Below, piece by piece: positions 17,991-26,880 of a DNA stretch of 64,000 nt (the stretch's first letter is position 1; every line of letters starts with the position of its first letter). The position numbers and the translations under genes are program-made. The stretch covers positions 1,674,001 through 1,738,000 of the forward strand of contig NZ_JABMCZ010000003.1 of the NCBI RefSeq assembly GCF_013186535.1, read 5' to 3'. The notes under the pieces were generated by a model, which saw only the letters and a list, made by a program, of their open reading frames with translations, made no database searches and was not told the origin of the DNA. The stretch comes from Nocardia terpenica. Lineage in GTDB: Bacteria > Actinomycetota > Actinomycetes > Mycobacteriales > Mycobacteriaceae.

Positions 17991-18033
17991 CTGGCAGTGT
18001 GGGGGTCAGGGGTTCGAGTCCCCTTAGCTCCAC
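17991..18033. repeat. Right attachment repeat (att)
   Basis: An identical 43-bp copy of the tRNA-Ala 3' half. The sequence to its left does not complete a tRNA, so this is the element-derived copy. A second integrase gene starts 163 bp to the right, so the repeat may also be the left end of the next element. Confidence 0.92.
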
Positions 18034-18195
18034 TCATTAATCTCCAGCTCAGGGCAATGATCTGGTCTCGGTCGCAGTTCTTGTGTGACCACTGTGTGAC
18101 CATGGCTGGATTCGGTCACCCGATGTGTGTGACGATGATGCGACTGTAGCGACAGATTCGCACTGCTCATGGCGCTTCCCGAATGGAGGCTGCCT

Positions 18196-19455
18196 ATGCT
18201 CACTCCCCAAGCGCGAACCCGCACAACGGATGGCACGGTCGCGTGGCAAGTGCCGTTCTACTATCGCGACGAGAACAACAAGCGTCGGCACACGTCGGAA
18301 ACCTTCGACGAATATGCGGAGGCGCAACGCTTCTGCGACCTCGTGGACTCGATCGGCATCAACGAAGCATTGAAGGTCCTCGAGTTCCAGCGTGGTGCAC
18401 GGTCACAAGTCGTATTGCTGAGCGACTGGCTGACCCATTACGTCGATGAGATCTGCCGTGCTGGTGAGTACATGCAGCGCAAGTATCGCAGCTACATCCG
18501 CAACGACATCACACCCTTCTTCGGACAGGGCTTCCCGCTCGAAGCGCTCACCCCGGAGATGGATGCCGCCTGGGTGGTGCATCTGAGCGAGGAGCAGGGC
18601 AATGCGCCGAAAACGGTGCACAACAAGCACGGATTCCTCAGCGGTGCGATGAACTCGGCCGCAGGGCGGCGGCCGGTGCCGTTGATCGGGTACAACCCGT
18701 GTGCGACAACGCGGTTGCCGGCCTGGCGTATGCAGGAGGCCGATATCTTCGAGGAGCGGGAATGGGAGTTGTTCGACCTGCTCGTCGGTGAGCGCTGGCG
18801 GCCTCAGTGCGAGTTCGCGCTGATGTCGATGGCGCGTCCTGGTGAGGTGAGCGCGCTGCGGGTCGGCGATATCGACCGCTGCACCGGTGATGTGAGCATC
18901 ACCAAGGCGTGGAAGGATTTTGGGAGTCGCCGGAAGCTGGGTGAACCCAAGACGGCGCACGGGTTTCGGGTGGTCAACGTGCCGTTGGAGACACTGGCGC
19001 TCATCGATTTGAACCGGGCCTCGAGCGAGTTGCTGTTCCAGACCAAGATCGGAACCCCGGTGACGGCTTCAGTGTTGTACGAGCGCGCCTTTCAGCCTGC
19101 CCTGCGCCGATTGGATGGGCTGGCCAAGGGCCACTTCGGTCCGTTCGGTCGGCATGCGCGCTGGGAGGGGGCCGACCCGGAGTTCCTTCTGGCCACGTAC
19201 CGGAAGGCAGTGCACTCGCTGCTGGCGAAGCGGATCACTCCGTATACGTTGCGGCACACCATGATCTCGTGGAAGCTGCAGCGCGGCGACGACCTGATCG
19301 TCGTTTCTCGTGACGCCGGACACGAATCGACCAGGGTCACCGAGCTTCACTACAGTCACGTCTTGAGGTCTGCCAGCCGAGCTTCGACGGCGAAGGCCCG
19401 CCTGTGGGTGCCGCGGGTGCGCGCGGTGGCGGAAGGAGATGCCCATGTCGCATGA
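18196..19455 (+). CDS. Second tyrosine integrase
   Basis: 419 aa recombinase unrelated in detail to the first. Catalytic residues: R214 in MARPGEVSAL, then YTLRHT, where the usual His of HxLRH is Tyr350 with R353, then H376 in AGHES, and Tyr386. GGAGG six bases before ATG 18196 decides the start over ATG 18169. It stands just right of the attachment repeat and points away from it, as an element-end integrase would. It is followed by a KfrA-like gene. It probably belongs to the large secretion-bearing element to the right, integrated at the same tRNA site. Confidence 0.88.
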   Translation: MLTPQARTRTTDGTVAWQVPFYYRDENNKRRHTSETFDEYAEAQRFCDLVDSIGINEALKVLEFQRGARSQVVLLSDWLTHYVDEICRAGEYMQRKYRSYIRNDITPFFGQGFPLEALTPEMDAAWVVHLSEEQGNAPKTVHNKHGFLSGAMNSAAGRRPVPLIGYNPCATTRLPAWRMQEADIFEEREWELFDLLVGERWRPQCEFALMSMARPGEVSALRVGDIDRCTGDVSITKAWKDFGSRRKLGEPKTAHGFRVVNVPLETLALIDLNRASSELLFQTKIGTPVTASVLYERAFQPALRRLDGLAKGHFGPFGRHARWEGADPEFLLATYRKAVHSLLAKRITPYTLRHTMISWKLQRGDDLIVVSRDAGHESTRVTELHYSHVLRSASRASTAKARLWVPRVRAVAEGDAHVA

Positions 19456-19497
19456 GCTGTGCACTGCCCCGCCAACCACTGTTTCCGGAGGCCATTT

Positions 19498-19546
19498 CGT
19501 TTCATACCTGTTGCTGGAACGGAATGAAATGCAATGGAATGAAACG
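19498..19546. promoter_or_regulatory. Repeats upstream of the KfrA-like gene
   Basis: CGTTTCAT (19498-19505) is inverted as ATGAAACG (19539-19546), and GGAATGAAA occurs twice, 15 bp apart (19521 and 19536). The patch is AT-rich for this DNA and ends 8 bp before the next start codon. It looks like an autoregulatory operator for the DNA-binding protein downstream. Confidence 0.45.
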
Positions 19547-19554
19547 GAATTCGC

Positions 19555-20508
19555 ATGCTGAAGGCTGTCGACACGGCTGGCGACGGAAGCAGCCGATCCC
19601 AATGCAAGTTCCCAGGTTGCACTGCTCCCACCGCTTCCCGCACGAAGGGGAGCCGGGGACGCCCGACAGAGTTCTGCGAGAATCCCGATCACAATCCGCA
19701 GACCGCGTTTCGCCGCAGAGCCGACCACGCCGAATCCCAGGGCGACAGGGCGGCTCGACCTCCGCTGCGACCGGTCACCGACGGTGTCGTTACGGTGGCG
19801 AGTCTCGTCGAGCGCCTGGAGCGACTACGGGGCGAGTTTGCCTCCACAGCAGTGGAGGCAGCGACTGCGCTGGCCGACGTCATCGATCCTGCCAGTATCG
19901 ATCGCCACATCGAGCAGGTCGAACTCGACACAACTCGTCGGATCACGCTCGAACAACAGGCGCGACTAGACGCGCAGAAAGCCCTGGCCACAGTCGAGGC
20001 TCAGCTGGCCGAAGCGCTCGAGTTGAGAGATCTGGCGACGGCGGCACTCGAGGACGCGGCAGAACAAGCCGCGGAGGCCATCGCACGGCTGGAGGAGGTC
20101 GAGTCCCGATGCCGAGAGGTCGAGGCCGACGCCGCGCGAAGGATCGCTGCGGTCGAGTCCGACCGAAGTCAGCGCTTGCGAAAGGCTGAGGCGACCTTGC
20201 GGCAAATGAGGGCTCACATCGATAGCGCACGGATGGCGCAGTCCCGCGCCGAGGCCGAACGCGACGCTGCCCACCGTCGTGCAGAGCGCCTCGAGTCCGA
20301 GAATGCCAGTCTGCGTTCACGGTTGGACGAACAGGTCCAGCAACACCACCACGCGATAGAGGCGCGGGACATCGAATTCGCCCGGGCGATCACAGCGGCC
20401 CGCGCGATGGCCGACCGCTCCGAGCGCGAACACCGCGAACAGATCAGCGAGATGCTCGAGGCAATCGTGAGTCCTAGTCGCCGAGAGCGTGGAGAGGCAT
20501 CTGGATGA
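19555..20508 (+). CDS. KfrA-like coiled-coil DNA-binding protein
   Basis: 317 aa. The N-terminus carries a zinc-finger-like CKFPGC...FCENPDH segment (residues 17-46). After a linker, a long unbroken alpha-helical coiled coil runs from about 85 to 310 (heptads of E, A, L, R; no proline in the main stretch). Plasmid KfrA proteins have a DNA-binding head and a long coiled-coil tail and organise or partition plasmid DNA. Similar genes often follow integrases in actinobacterial elements. No strong ribosome site is seen at ATG 19555, so the start is less certain. Confidence 0.72.
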   Translation: MLKAVDTAGDGSSRSQCKFPGCTAPTASRTKGSRGRPTEFCENPDHNPQTAFRRRADHAESQGDRAARPPLRPVTDGVVTVASLVERLERLRGEFASTAVEAATALADVIDPASIDRHIEQVELDTTRRITLEQQARLDAQKALATVEAQLAEALELRDLATAALEDAAEQAAEAIARLEEVESRCREVEADAARRIAAVESDRSQRLRKAEATLRQMRAHIDSARMAQSRAEAERDAAHRRAERLESENASLRSRLDEQVQQHHHAIEARDIEFARAITAARAMADRSEREHREQISEMLEAIVSPSRRERGEASG

Positions 20509-20797
20509 AACCACCCCGATAGCCGTAGCTGCGAGGCATGGTTGGGCTCGGCGGGATATTGTGCTGTGCTTGCCGCCTCGCGCGAATGCTCCGTCACGCG
20601 AGAGTGACCGGAGCATTCGATCTATATGGCTTGTCTGGAATGCCGAGCAGGATGAGTGCGCCGAAGATGCGTCGTGGAGAGTGCGGATGGCTGAAACTGA
20701 GGGTGGCATGGCCCGTCCGCACGCCCATGGCATTTCGCGATCGGTCCGGGCCATGCCGTTCCTGCGGTGCGAGACAACTCGGCACCGCAGGAGTCCG

Positions 20798-21130
20798 CTA
20801 GGTCGATGCACTCTGCGGAGGGATTGGGCGGGCCCGGCGCCGGTTGCGGCGGCGGGCCGGCCGTGTGGGCTGCTGCGGCGGTGTGCGACGCGCGGCCGTG
20901 GACGGCACCCGGGTGACGTCGAGGGCGGTGGCGATGTCGGACTCGGTGAGAAACCAGGTCCGTCCCGCTCGATGACCGGGGAGAAACCTGGCAGCGAGCT
21001 GACGCCGATACCAGCGCTCGCTCTTGCGGAGAATGCGCGCCCCTTCGGCGACCGAGTACGTCAGCAGCTGCGAGGCATCCGGCGCCGCGGCCGGGCGATC
21101 GTGATTGTCAGGGGCTGGGCGGGAGACCAT
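20798..21130 (-). CDS. HTH_17/excisionase-like DNA-binding protein
   Basis: 110 aa. Residues 22-75 carry a MerR-like winged helix (YSVAEGARILRKSERWYRRQLAARFLPG...RTWFLTESDI), then a basic, Pro/Arg-rich tail. It may be the excisionase or a small regulator of the second integrase's element. It lies alone on the minus strand. The ribosome site is weak. An inverted repeat (CAGTGTTC at 21154, GAACACTG at 21202) lies just upstream. Confidence 0.68.
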   Translation of the reverse strand: MVSRPAPDNHDRPAAAPDASQLLTYSVAEGARILRKSERWYRRQLAARFLPGHRAGRTWFLTESDIATALDVTRVPSTAARRTPPQQPTRPARRRNRRRARPIPPQSAST

Positions 21131-21238
21131 TTCGGACCATGGTCATCCTGCGGCAGTGTTCGGTGAACAAACCCGCCGATGAGGGTACGGCAGGGTGCCG
21201 TGAACACTGTGAACTATCGAGCCGGAACGGTGCGTTTG

Positions 21239-22051
21239 TCATGGCGTCTCCGATTCGTCACGTGCGCTGACGAAAGCCGCGCACAGCAGCACATCTTGGG
21301 CGTCGGAGATTTCCGCTCGGTGCATGCTGGCCTCGTATGTTCGGTTGGTGGGCAGGTCGCGCCAGGCGAGGTGGTCGTCGGGGGCGCGGCCGTAGCAGAT
21401 GCGTGCGCTGCTGATCCACCGCTGCCGGAAGCGCTTGTTGCGGAGCAGGTGGCGCAGAAGCAGCGCGGTCTGCTGCGATTCGCGGTAGCGACCCATCGCG
21501 GGCTTCATCGAGGCGGCGACGTAGTCGAGCTCGTCGTCCCACCCGAGAACCAGCTTCTGGGCATCCGGGCTGATCCACCAGCGTGCGATGTTGCCGAACT
21601 TCACGATTGAGGGCATGAACGCTCGCATGGCGTCGTTGACTGCCAGGATGTTCCAGAGCGGGTCGATATAGACAGCCGGGACATCGCGGTCGCTGAGGTC
21701 AGCGATGACCTGGAGCTGTTGCGAGGTCAGACGGTCACGGATTTCGTCAGGCCAGGGCAATTCGACTGGGGGCGCGAGCAGTTCGCGGACATGTCGAGTC
21801 TGCGCGGGGTCCATGTCGTAGCCGGCGATGAACTGCTCGACGATGTCTGCGCTGGGTGTCCGGTGTCCTTGTTCGATCTGCGTGATGTAGGACTCGCTGA
21901 CGCCGGTGCGCCGGTAGGCCCGTATCCGGGTGAACCCGCGGTCGTTGCGGACCTGCCACAGAAACGTCGACAGTTGCGGGATGTCGACGGGGAGGCGACG
22001 AGGGGATCGTCGGGCTCGGTGACGTGCTTTGATGGCGGACTCCCCGTTCAT
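21239..22051 (-). CDS. XRE regulator with MmyB-like ligand domain
   Basis: 270 aa. An XRE HTH (residues 27-83: STFLWQVRNDRGFTRIRAYRRTGVSESYITQIEQGHRTPS) precedes a helical domain with VPAVYIDPLWNILAVNDAMRAFMP, the pattern of the MmyB-like family that binds fatty-acid-type ligands through a PAS-like fold. AGGAGGAG precedes ATG 22051. It is divergent from the next XRE gene. The target genes are unknown. Confidence 0.88.
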   Translation of the reverse strand: MNGESAIKARHRARRSPRRLPVDIPQLSTFLWQVRNDRGFTRIRAYRRTGVSESYITQIEQGHRTPSADIVEQFIAGYDMDPAQTRHVRELLAPPVELPWPDEIRDRLTSQQLQVIADLSDRDVPAVYIDPLWNILAVNDAMRAFMPSIVKFGNIARWWISPDAQKLVLGWDDELDYVAASMKPAMGRYRESQQTALLLRHLLRNKRFRQRWISSARICYGRAPDDHLAWRDLPTNRTYEASMHRAEISDAQDVLLCAAFVSARDESETP

Positions 22052-22379
22052 ACTTCTCCTCCTCTAGGTTTGCAAGCCTGGATGCTGTGCTCGCTGGACA
22101 CCGGGCGCGACGCCGGGGAGGGTCTGCATCGGGACACACGGTCGGGAAGGTCACGCCCTCGGAGGCGGTGGAACCGGCTGGGCATCGAAGACTATCGCCT
22201 GAACATGCCAAACGCAACAGTTTTGGAAACCTTGTGACGAACCTGGTGTGTTACCGTATGAGAGTGTCCGCAAACCGGTTCGAGGTCGGCGATCGTCGCC
22301 GTGTCCGGAACCGGAACACACCATCGGGGCACACGAAACTTGGACACGGACCTGTCCACGTTCAGCCTGCGAGGCATCT
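22052..22379. promoter_or_regulatory. Divergent regulatory gap between two XRE genes
   Basis: 328 bp with no gene. Near its right end is a palindrome TGGACA-N6-TGTCCA (22341-22358), ending 21 bp before the start of the rightward gene and well placed to act as its operator. The left end carries AGGTTTGCAAGCCT-type symmetry beside the ribosome site of the leftward gene. Confidence 0.5.
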
Positions 22380-23102
22380 ATGGTCACACCAGTGCAGACG
22401 AAAACAGTGGTCTACGGGCGCATGCTCGAGGAGCGGCGCGCCGCGCGTGGGCTCTCTCAGCGCAAGGCGGCCGAGATGATCGGGTTGTCGCATACGTCGC
22501 TGCGGAACATCGAGAGCGGGGAATCGGTTCCCCGGAAGAGAACCTGTTCGAAGCTGGACGATATGTACGGCTACCTGGACGGCTCGGTCTACAACATGTA
22601 CCGCTACGACCAGGCGCCGATCGAGCGCGAAACGCCGGCACCACCCCCGGCGCCGCGCTTGCCGACCGGAGAGTTTCCGGTTTTGTTCCCCTTGCAATCG
22701 ATGCTGGAGTTGCTCGAGGCCGATGGAGAGCTGGGTAAGCTCGCCACCGGCAGCGGCGATGAACGGATGCTGGTACTGCGGCAGAAGATCGGACGCAGCG
22801 TTGATCGCCTGTTGCGGGCGTGGGTTACCGCCCAGGTGGAGGGCATGCGAACTGCTGGCCACGACGATCAATTCATCAAGACCCTGCTCGCTGTCCATCT
22901 TGCGCGAACGCCGCTCGCCGACGATCCGCAGGATCAGGATGAGCTGACGTATCTCCGGTGGTTGCTCGGGTACGCCGGTGAGTTGTCACAAGAACAACAG
23001 GCTCGCTATGCGGACTTGTTTGCTACGCGCACAAAGGGGCACGCCGATGCTGTCACTCGAGACGAAACTGAACAGGCTCTTCGAATTACGTCACCTGCGT
23101 GA
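22380..23102 (+). CDS. XRE-family regulator with helical C-terminal domain
   Basis: 240 aa from ATG 22380. The HTH is canonical (residues 14-66: RMLEERRAARGLSQRKAAEMIGLSHTSLRNIESG). A proline-rich linker (about 84-95) joins a helical domain without known motif. The gene overlaps the next one by 56 bp in another frame, so both are probably co-expressed. A palindrome just upstream suggests autoregulation. Confidence 0.82.
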   Translation: MVTPVQTKTVVYGRMLEERRAARGLSQRKAAEMIGLSHTSLRNIESGESVPRKRTCSKLDDMYGYLDGSVYNMYRYDQAPIERETPAPPPAPRLPTGEFPVLFPLQSMLELLEADGELGKLATGSGDERMLVLRQKIGRSVDRLLRAWVTAQVEGMRTAGHDDQFIKTLLAVHLARTPLADDPQDQDELTYLRWLLGYAGELSQEQQARYADLFATRTKGHADAVTRDETEQALRITSPA

Positions 23103-23466
23103 TCAGCCTGAACGCAGCACCGACGAGGTCGCCCGCGCGATATCACAACGTGTCGGGAGGGTGGTCAGCCCGCAAATCCTCCTCGATGCGCGAGCGGGGC
23201 GATCGGCAGGTCTGGCGGGCGACATCAGCGAGGCCGTGTGCGCCGAATTCGGTGTCGACTCCTGCTATCTGAGAGCCGAAGACAGTCCCGAGATCACAAG
23301 GCTGGACCTTGTCATCCAAGTGCTCATTCTCATCCGCGACCGTGGACTGCACCATCTGGCCGGACGGATCCACGATCTGGATCTGGACAGCATCAAAGCC
23401 ATCATCGCTATCCTCGCCGATTCCGCACCGATCGCACACTCTGACTCGCTGCCATCCGTGCTCTGA
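23047..23466 (+). CDS. EspR-like XRE regulator
   Basis: 139 aa. The plan matches mycobacterial EspR: LETKLNRLFELRH at the start (EspR has LNRLFD), a helix-turn-helix region with SPQILLDARAGRSAG where EspR has APYLSQLRSGNRTNP, then an alpha-helical C-terminal dimerisation segment ending near DLDSIKAIIAIL. EspR binds DNA as a dimer of dimers and regulates secretion and envelope genes in mycobacteria. No ESX genes lie in this window. The gene overlaps the end of the preceding XRE gene. Confidence 0.72.
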   Translation: MLSLETKLNRLFELRHLRDQPERSTDEVARAISQRVGRVVSPQILLDARAGRSAGLAGDISEAVCAEFGVDSCYLRAEDSPEITRLDLVIQVLILIRDRGLHHLAGRIHDLDLDSIKAIIAILADSAPIAHSDSLPSVL

Positions 23467-23941
23467 CCTCGGCTGTGCACCGCGGATTGCGGGGGCGTGC
23501 TGGACAGCGGTTTGCGGTGTCGGCATTGTCGCACCTTTTGGGGTGCGAATCAGCGTTCCCTCGGAGCTGTTGCGCCGACCGTCAACGCTGCTATTCAGCG
23601 GAAGGTCGGGATGAAACTTGTCCGCACTGAAGCGTGAACGAATCAAGTTTCTGAAGTCTGTGACTGAAATATATGCAGATATCGAGCGAGAGGTTATTTT
23701 ATTCCGGTCTTACAGTAAGGGCGCGACGCACCCCGGCACGCCAGGGAAGGCTGTGAGTCGTAGGTTGTCGGTGGCGCCCGAGAGCGGTAGCTGGCCGGAT
23801 TGCGCCCGGCACAGCGAGCGGGCACGGCGACTCATTTCACTTCATTCTTCCCGGTGTCCGAATTCGTCGACTTGTGTACCTGGGTGATCGGATCTCGGAA
23901 GCGGCAAGTCCCCACGCGAGTCGTGGAACGGATGAGACGGG
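23467..23941. other. Gap with an AT-rich patch, no gene recognised
   Basis: 475 bp between convergent genes. An AT-rich stretch at about 23640-23715 is unusual for this DNA. A plus-strand frame from TTG 23618 encodes a plausible helical segment for about 45 residues (KRERIKFLKSVTEIYADIE) and then degenerates, so it may be the remains of a gene brought in from lower-GC DNA. Confidence 0.35.
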
Positions 23942-25114
23942 TCAGACGCGGACTGGTTGCGGAAGGCGGGTTGCTGCGCGCAAAATGCGTTTTGCAGGCG
24001 ACCATAGCCGACGCAATACGTCCTCGTCGGGGACAACGATCCCGTGCGGAGCTGGCTGTGTGAAGGGCATGTCGTTGCGGCTGAGACATCGAGCTGCTTC
24101 GATCAAGGCGAGGACGTCGCGAGTCTGTTTCCGGTCCTCGGAGCGAACGGTGGCTGTGATCAATTCGTCAATGGCGACTGGCGGCGGTTGCGTGAATCGG
24201 GCGATTATCTCCGCGGCGTCGTGTATCTCGATGCGCCGACGTTCCACCCGCTCCGCCGGTGAGGCACCCCACCGATCCGCCCACTTCAGTGACAAGACGA
24301 CTTCGGGCGCAGCGGCGGTGAGCTCTCGCCACAAGGAACGCAATCGAAACAATCGGATCTGACACATTACTGCTCGGGTGCAGGAAGGGACGATGGAAGC
24401 GCCCAATATTGCACAGAACAGCAGCTGCGGCTCGCCCGAAGCCAATCCATCGGATGTGAAGCGATACATCTGCCGAACGATCTCGACGTTGAACCCCACA
24501 GTGTTCAGTGTCGCGAAGAGTATGAGTGAGCTCACGGGGAGCACACTCAGAGCTATAACTATGAACAAGATCCGGACCACGACGCGTTCGTGCCGTGTGG
24601 TTGCGCGCTGTCGTAGCGCAAGCAGAGTCCGGGACATCAGAGCGGAAACCACTATCGGCAGCACCGATAGAAGCGCGATATAGGCGCCATAACGCCAGCC
24701 CCCGTAGTCCGCGATAGATATTCCTCGCGATCGCGCCGGGCTGCTCAAGACCAGCAATACGATGCCGATACCCGCCGAACCTGCCAACACCAGCCTGTAT
24801 CTGGGGCGGTATCGGACGGGACCGTATTCTCGCAGCAGCCACAACCCGAACGCCGTCGCCCACGAGATCACGGTTGTCCAATGCCATGCGTCGAAAATGG
24901 TCGGCAGGCCGCCCGGTGTGAACCTCGCCAACTGACGGGCTACGGCCGGCTCACGCAAAAGTACGCCGACGGCCGCGATTCCCGCCATGATATTGATCAG
25001 GTGATCAGCCTGAGATGCACGTCGGACCAACCCGATCCGTATGACGGCGAGAACGAGGATGAACACGAGGGCCGACACAGTGATATAGGACGGGGACTTG
25101 TCGGCGGGCCACAT
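23942..25114 (-). CDS. MAB_1171c-like (DUF6545) membrane protein
   Basis: 390 aa. About seven N-terminal membrane helices are followed by a cytoplasmic domain from about residue 240 containing RLRSLWRELTAAAPEVVL and RRRIEIHDAAEII, the hallmark of MAB_1171c-type putative transporters. Its ATG overlaps the stop of the upstream ImmA/IrrE gene (TGATG), so the pair is translationally coupled. Such pairs recur in actinobacteria with an XRE gene nearby. The function is not established; sensing or transport of a peptide-like signal is only a guess. Confidence 0.75.
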   Translation of the reverse strand: MWPADKSPSYITVSALVFILVLAVIRIGLVRRASQADHLINIMAGIAAVGVLLREPAVARQLARFTPGGLPTIFDAWHWTTVISWATAFGLWLLREYGPVRYRPRYRLVLAGSAGIGIVLLVLSSPARSRGISIADYGGWRYGAYIALLSVLPIVVSALMSRTLLALRQRATTRHERVVVRILFIVIALSVLPVSSLILFATLNTVGFNVEIVRQMYRFTSDGLASGEPQLLFCAILGASIVPSCTRAVMCQIRLFRLRSLWRELTAAAPEVVLSLKWADRWGASPAERVERRRIEIHDAAEIIARFTQPPPVAIDELITATVRSEDRKQTRDVLALIEAARCLSRNDMPFTQPAPHGIVVPDEDVLRRLWSPAKRILRAATRLPQPVRV

Positions 25115-25599
25115 CAGAACACCTTGAGCATGCCGTCACGACGCGGACCACCGGACCGAACCCTGGCCCGTACCATCGTCGCGAACAGCTCGGCCTCGTA
25201 CTCGTCTGGCGTGTCGTAGCTGGATCCGCCGCGGAAGGCCCGGACTTTGGCTGCGCTGTAATTCAGCTCGACCCCCGCCAGCAAGGTCGCCAGCTGCCCC
25301 ACGACCGGCGAGTCTTGACCATGATCGAGCAGCATGTGCCCGAGTTCGTGGAACGTATCGTGCGGGTCATCCGACTTCCGCAGGAAGAGAAGATCGTAGT
25401 CGCGGTAGGCCAGCCACATCCCGCACAGACCGACGGGGGAGCTCGGCGGTAGTGCGATGCGCTCGATACGTCGGCCCCGCAGACGCTCGACCGATGAGAA
25501 AAGCTCCTCAGCTGTCCAATCCTCGGGCAAGGCATCGTCGAGGCGATCGACCAGCCTCTGCAACCTGGCGCGCGTGGAAACCTTTCGCCACAGACGCAT
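25114..25599 (-). CDS. ImmA/IrrE-type metallopeptidase
   Basis: 161 aa. The zinc protease motif is HELGH at residues 84-88, with a downstream acidic EYEAELFA as third-ligand region. In ImmA/IrrE proteins this domain cleaves or inactivates an XRE repressor, releasing mobile-element or stress genes. AAGGAG six bases before ATG 25599 sets the start over a longer upstream frame. It is coupled to the MAB_1171c-like gene. The EspR-like and XRE genes on the opposite strand are the natural target candidates. Confidence 0.85.
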   Translation of the reverse strand: MRLWRKVSTRARLQRLVDRLDDALPEDWTAEELFSSVERLRGRRIERIALPPSSPVGLCGMWLAYRDYDLLFLRKSDDPHDTFHELGHMLLDHGQDSPVVGQLATLLAGVELNYSAAKVRAFRGGSSYDTPDEYEAELFATMVRARVRSGGPRRDGMLKVF

Positions 25600-26100
25600 G
25601 TCACTCCTTACCCTGCTCGAGCGAGGGCTTCGGCCTTGTCGCGCACCGCCTATCGGCGAGTGTTGAAACCGAACAGCCCTTTCATATGGATATCCCCTGC
25701 GGCAGCATGGTGTGCCCACCGCTGGGCGTGCGAAGACGTCGAGTGCCGTCGGGTAGACGGGACCGAGTGCGACAGGTCAGGGCTGCTATCCAACGGCGGG
25801 CGATAGCTGAACGCTACAACGAAGATTAACCGAACCGGCCAACCGGCACCAAGGGATTCTGTTGATACGTCGAGCTTTCGGTGACCTGGCCCGCGACTAC
25901 AGCCACGCCGCAGCATCTTTCGGTTGCGGTGCCTCGATGAGCCTGGCCCGGAACTGCCCTCATGCTGTGCTGGGTCCGACCGCCGCGCGGTATCGGGTGG
26001 CTAGTGCTGGCGCCTACGACACTGGATTTGTGTCGATCATCTTCCAGAAGCGGTGGGCCAGGCTTGGCGCAGGGTGATTTCGGCAGCGAGTTGGTTGCGA
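25600..26100. other. Intergenic region, nothing recognised
   Basis: 501 bp between two minus-strand genes. Short frames exist on both strands but none has a ribosome site, balanced composition or recognisable motif. It presumably holds the promoter of the ImmA/IrrE operon near 25600-25700. Confidence 0.4.
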
Positions 26101-26880
26101 TCACGTTTTCGGTGGGTCGAGCCGGACACCGAGCAGGGGCTGGAGACGGGAAGCGAGTGCTGGAGCGAGTGTTCCGAGGGTGACGCCCAGCCGTAGGTCG
26201 AAGGGGGCGACAACGATCTCGGCGACATCGTCTCGGGTTGCGCGGACCACCGCGGCGGCAACCTGTTCCGGTGACACCGTGCGGAACCACGGCGGCAGGC
26301 GCGCACCACTGTCGGCGAACATGCCTGCCTCGCGGACGAATCCGGGTTCGACCAGCGAAACGCCGACCCCACTACCGTGCAAATCTTGACGCATACTCAG
26401 GGCGAACCCGCGAAGGCCGAACTTGGTCGCGTTGTAAACGGTCGTGTCGCCCGACGGGACCCGACCGCCGATGGATCCCATGAACACTATGTGGCCACGT
26501 CGCCTCGCACGCATGGACTCGGCCACACCTCGCGCCAGCATGATGGGTGCACGCAGATTGACGGCTATGGCTTCATCGAGCTCTGCAACATTGAAATCGA
26601 GCACATGACCACCTGCGGGTAGTCCTGCATTGGCGATCAGGACATCGACAGGGCCCGCCACGTCCAGCAGCTTCGTCAGATCGTCGGCGGCGCCGAGATC
26701 AGCGACGATCGATCGAGCGTCGAGTTCGGAGGCCAAGCGCTCGAGCACATCGACGCGTCGGCCAGTCAGAATTAGTTCGGCCCCACACTCCTTGAGCGAT
26801 CTCGCAATTGCATGACCGAGGCCACCCGTAGCACCGGTCAGCAAGACCTTCGACCCCGACAACTGAAACGTTCGGGTCAT
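26101..26880 (-). CDS. Short-chain dehydrogenase/reductase (classical SDR)
   Basis: 259 aa Rossmann-fold oxidoreductase. The cofactor motif is TGATGGLG (residues 15-22). NAG follows strand 4, and the catalytic set is Ser in FMGSIGG with Tyr and Lys in YNATK. Arg residues after strand 2 (TGRR) indicate NADP(H) preference. The substrate is unknown. It stands alone between the regulatory cassette and the secretion locus and could be cargo of the element. Confidence 0.9.
   Translation of the reverse strand: MTRTFQLSGSKVLLTGATGGLGHAIARSLKECGAELILTGRRVDVLERLASELDARSIVADLGAADDLTKLLDVAGPVDVLIANAGLPAGGHVLDFNVAELDEAIAVNLRAPIMLARGVAESMRARRRGHIVFMGSIGGRVPSGDTTVYNATKFGLRGFALSMRQDLHGSGVGVSLVEPGFVREAGMFADSGARLPPWFRTVSPEQVAAAVVRATRDDVAEIVVAPFDLRLGVTLGTLAPALASRLQPLLGVRLDPPKT

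Larger units (their letters stand above)
12434..18033. mobile_element. 5.6-kb replicative integrative element (AICE-like)
   Basis: Bounded by the 43-bp direct repeats and containing, from the left, int, xis, rep, three tiny coupled genes and a GntR regulator. This is the pSAM2-type gene order of actinomycete integrative elements. One module is missing: no FtsK/TraSA-type DNA translocase and no spread genes are present. The five minus-strand genes from the zinc-ribbon-like gene (16354) down to rep are tightly overlapped or spaced by a few bases, and int overlaps xis, so the whole block reads as one operon. The element can probably excise and replicate but would need help to transfer. Confidence 0.88.

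Noticed and set aside
22978..23102. Longer start (22978) for the EspR-like gene
   Set aside because: It would extend far into the preceding XRE gene; EspR-like similarity begins at MLSLETKLNRLF, so ATG 23047 fits better.
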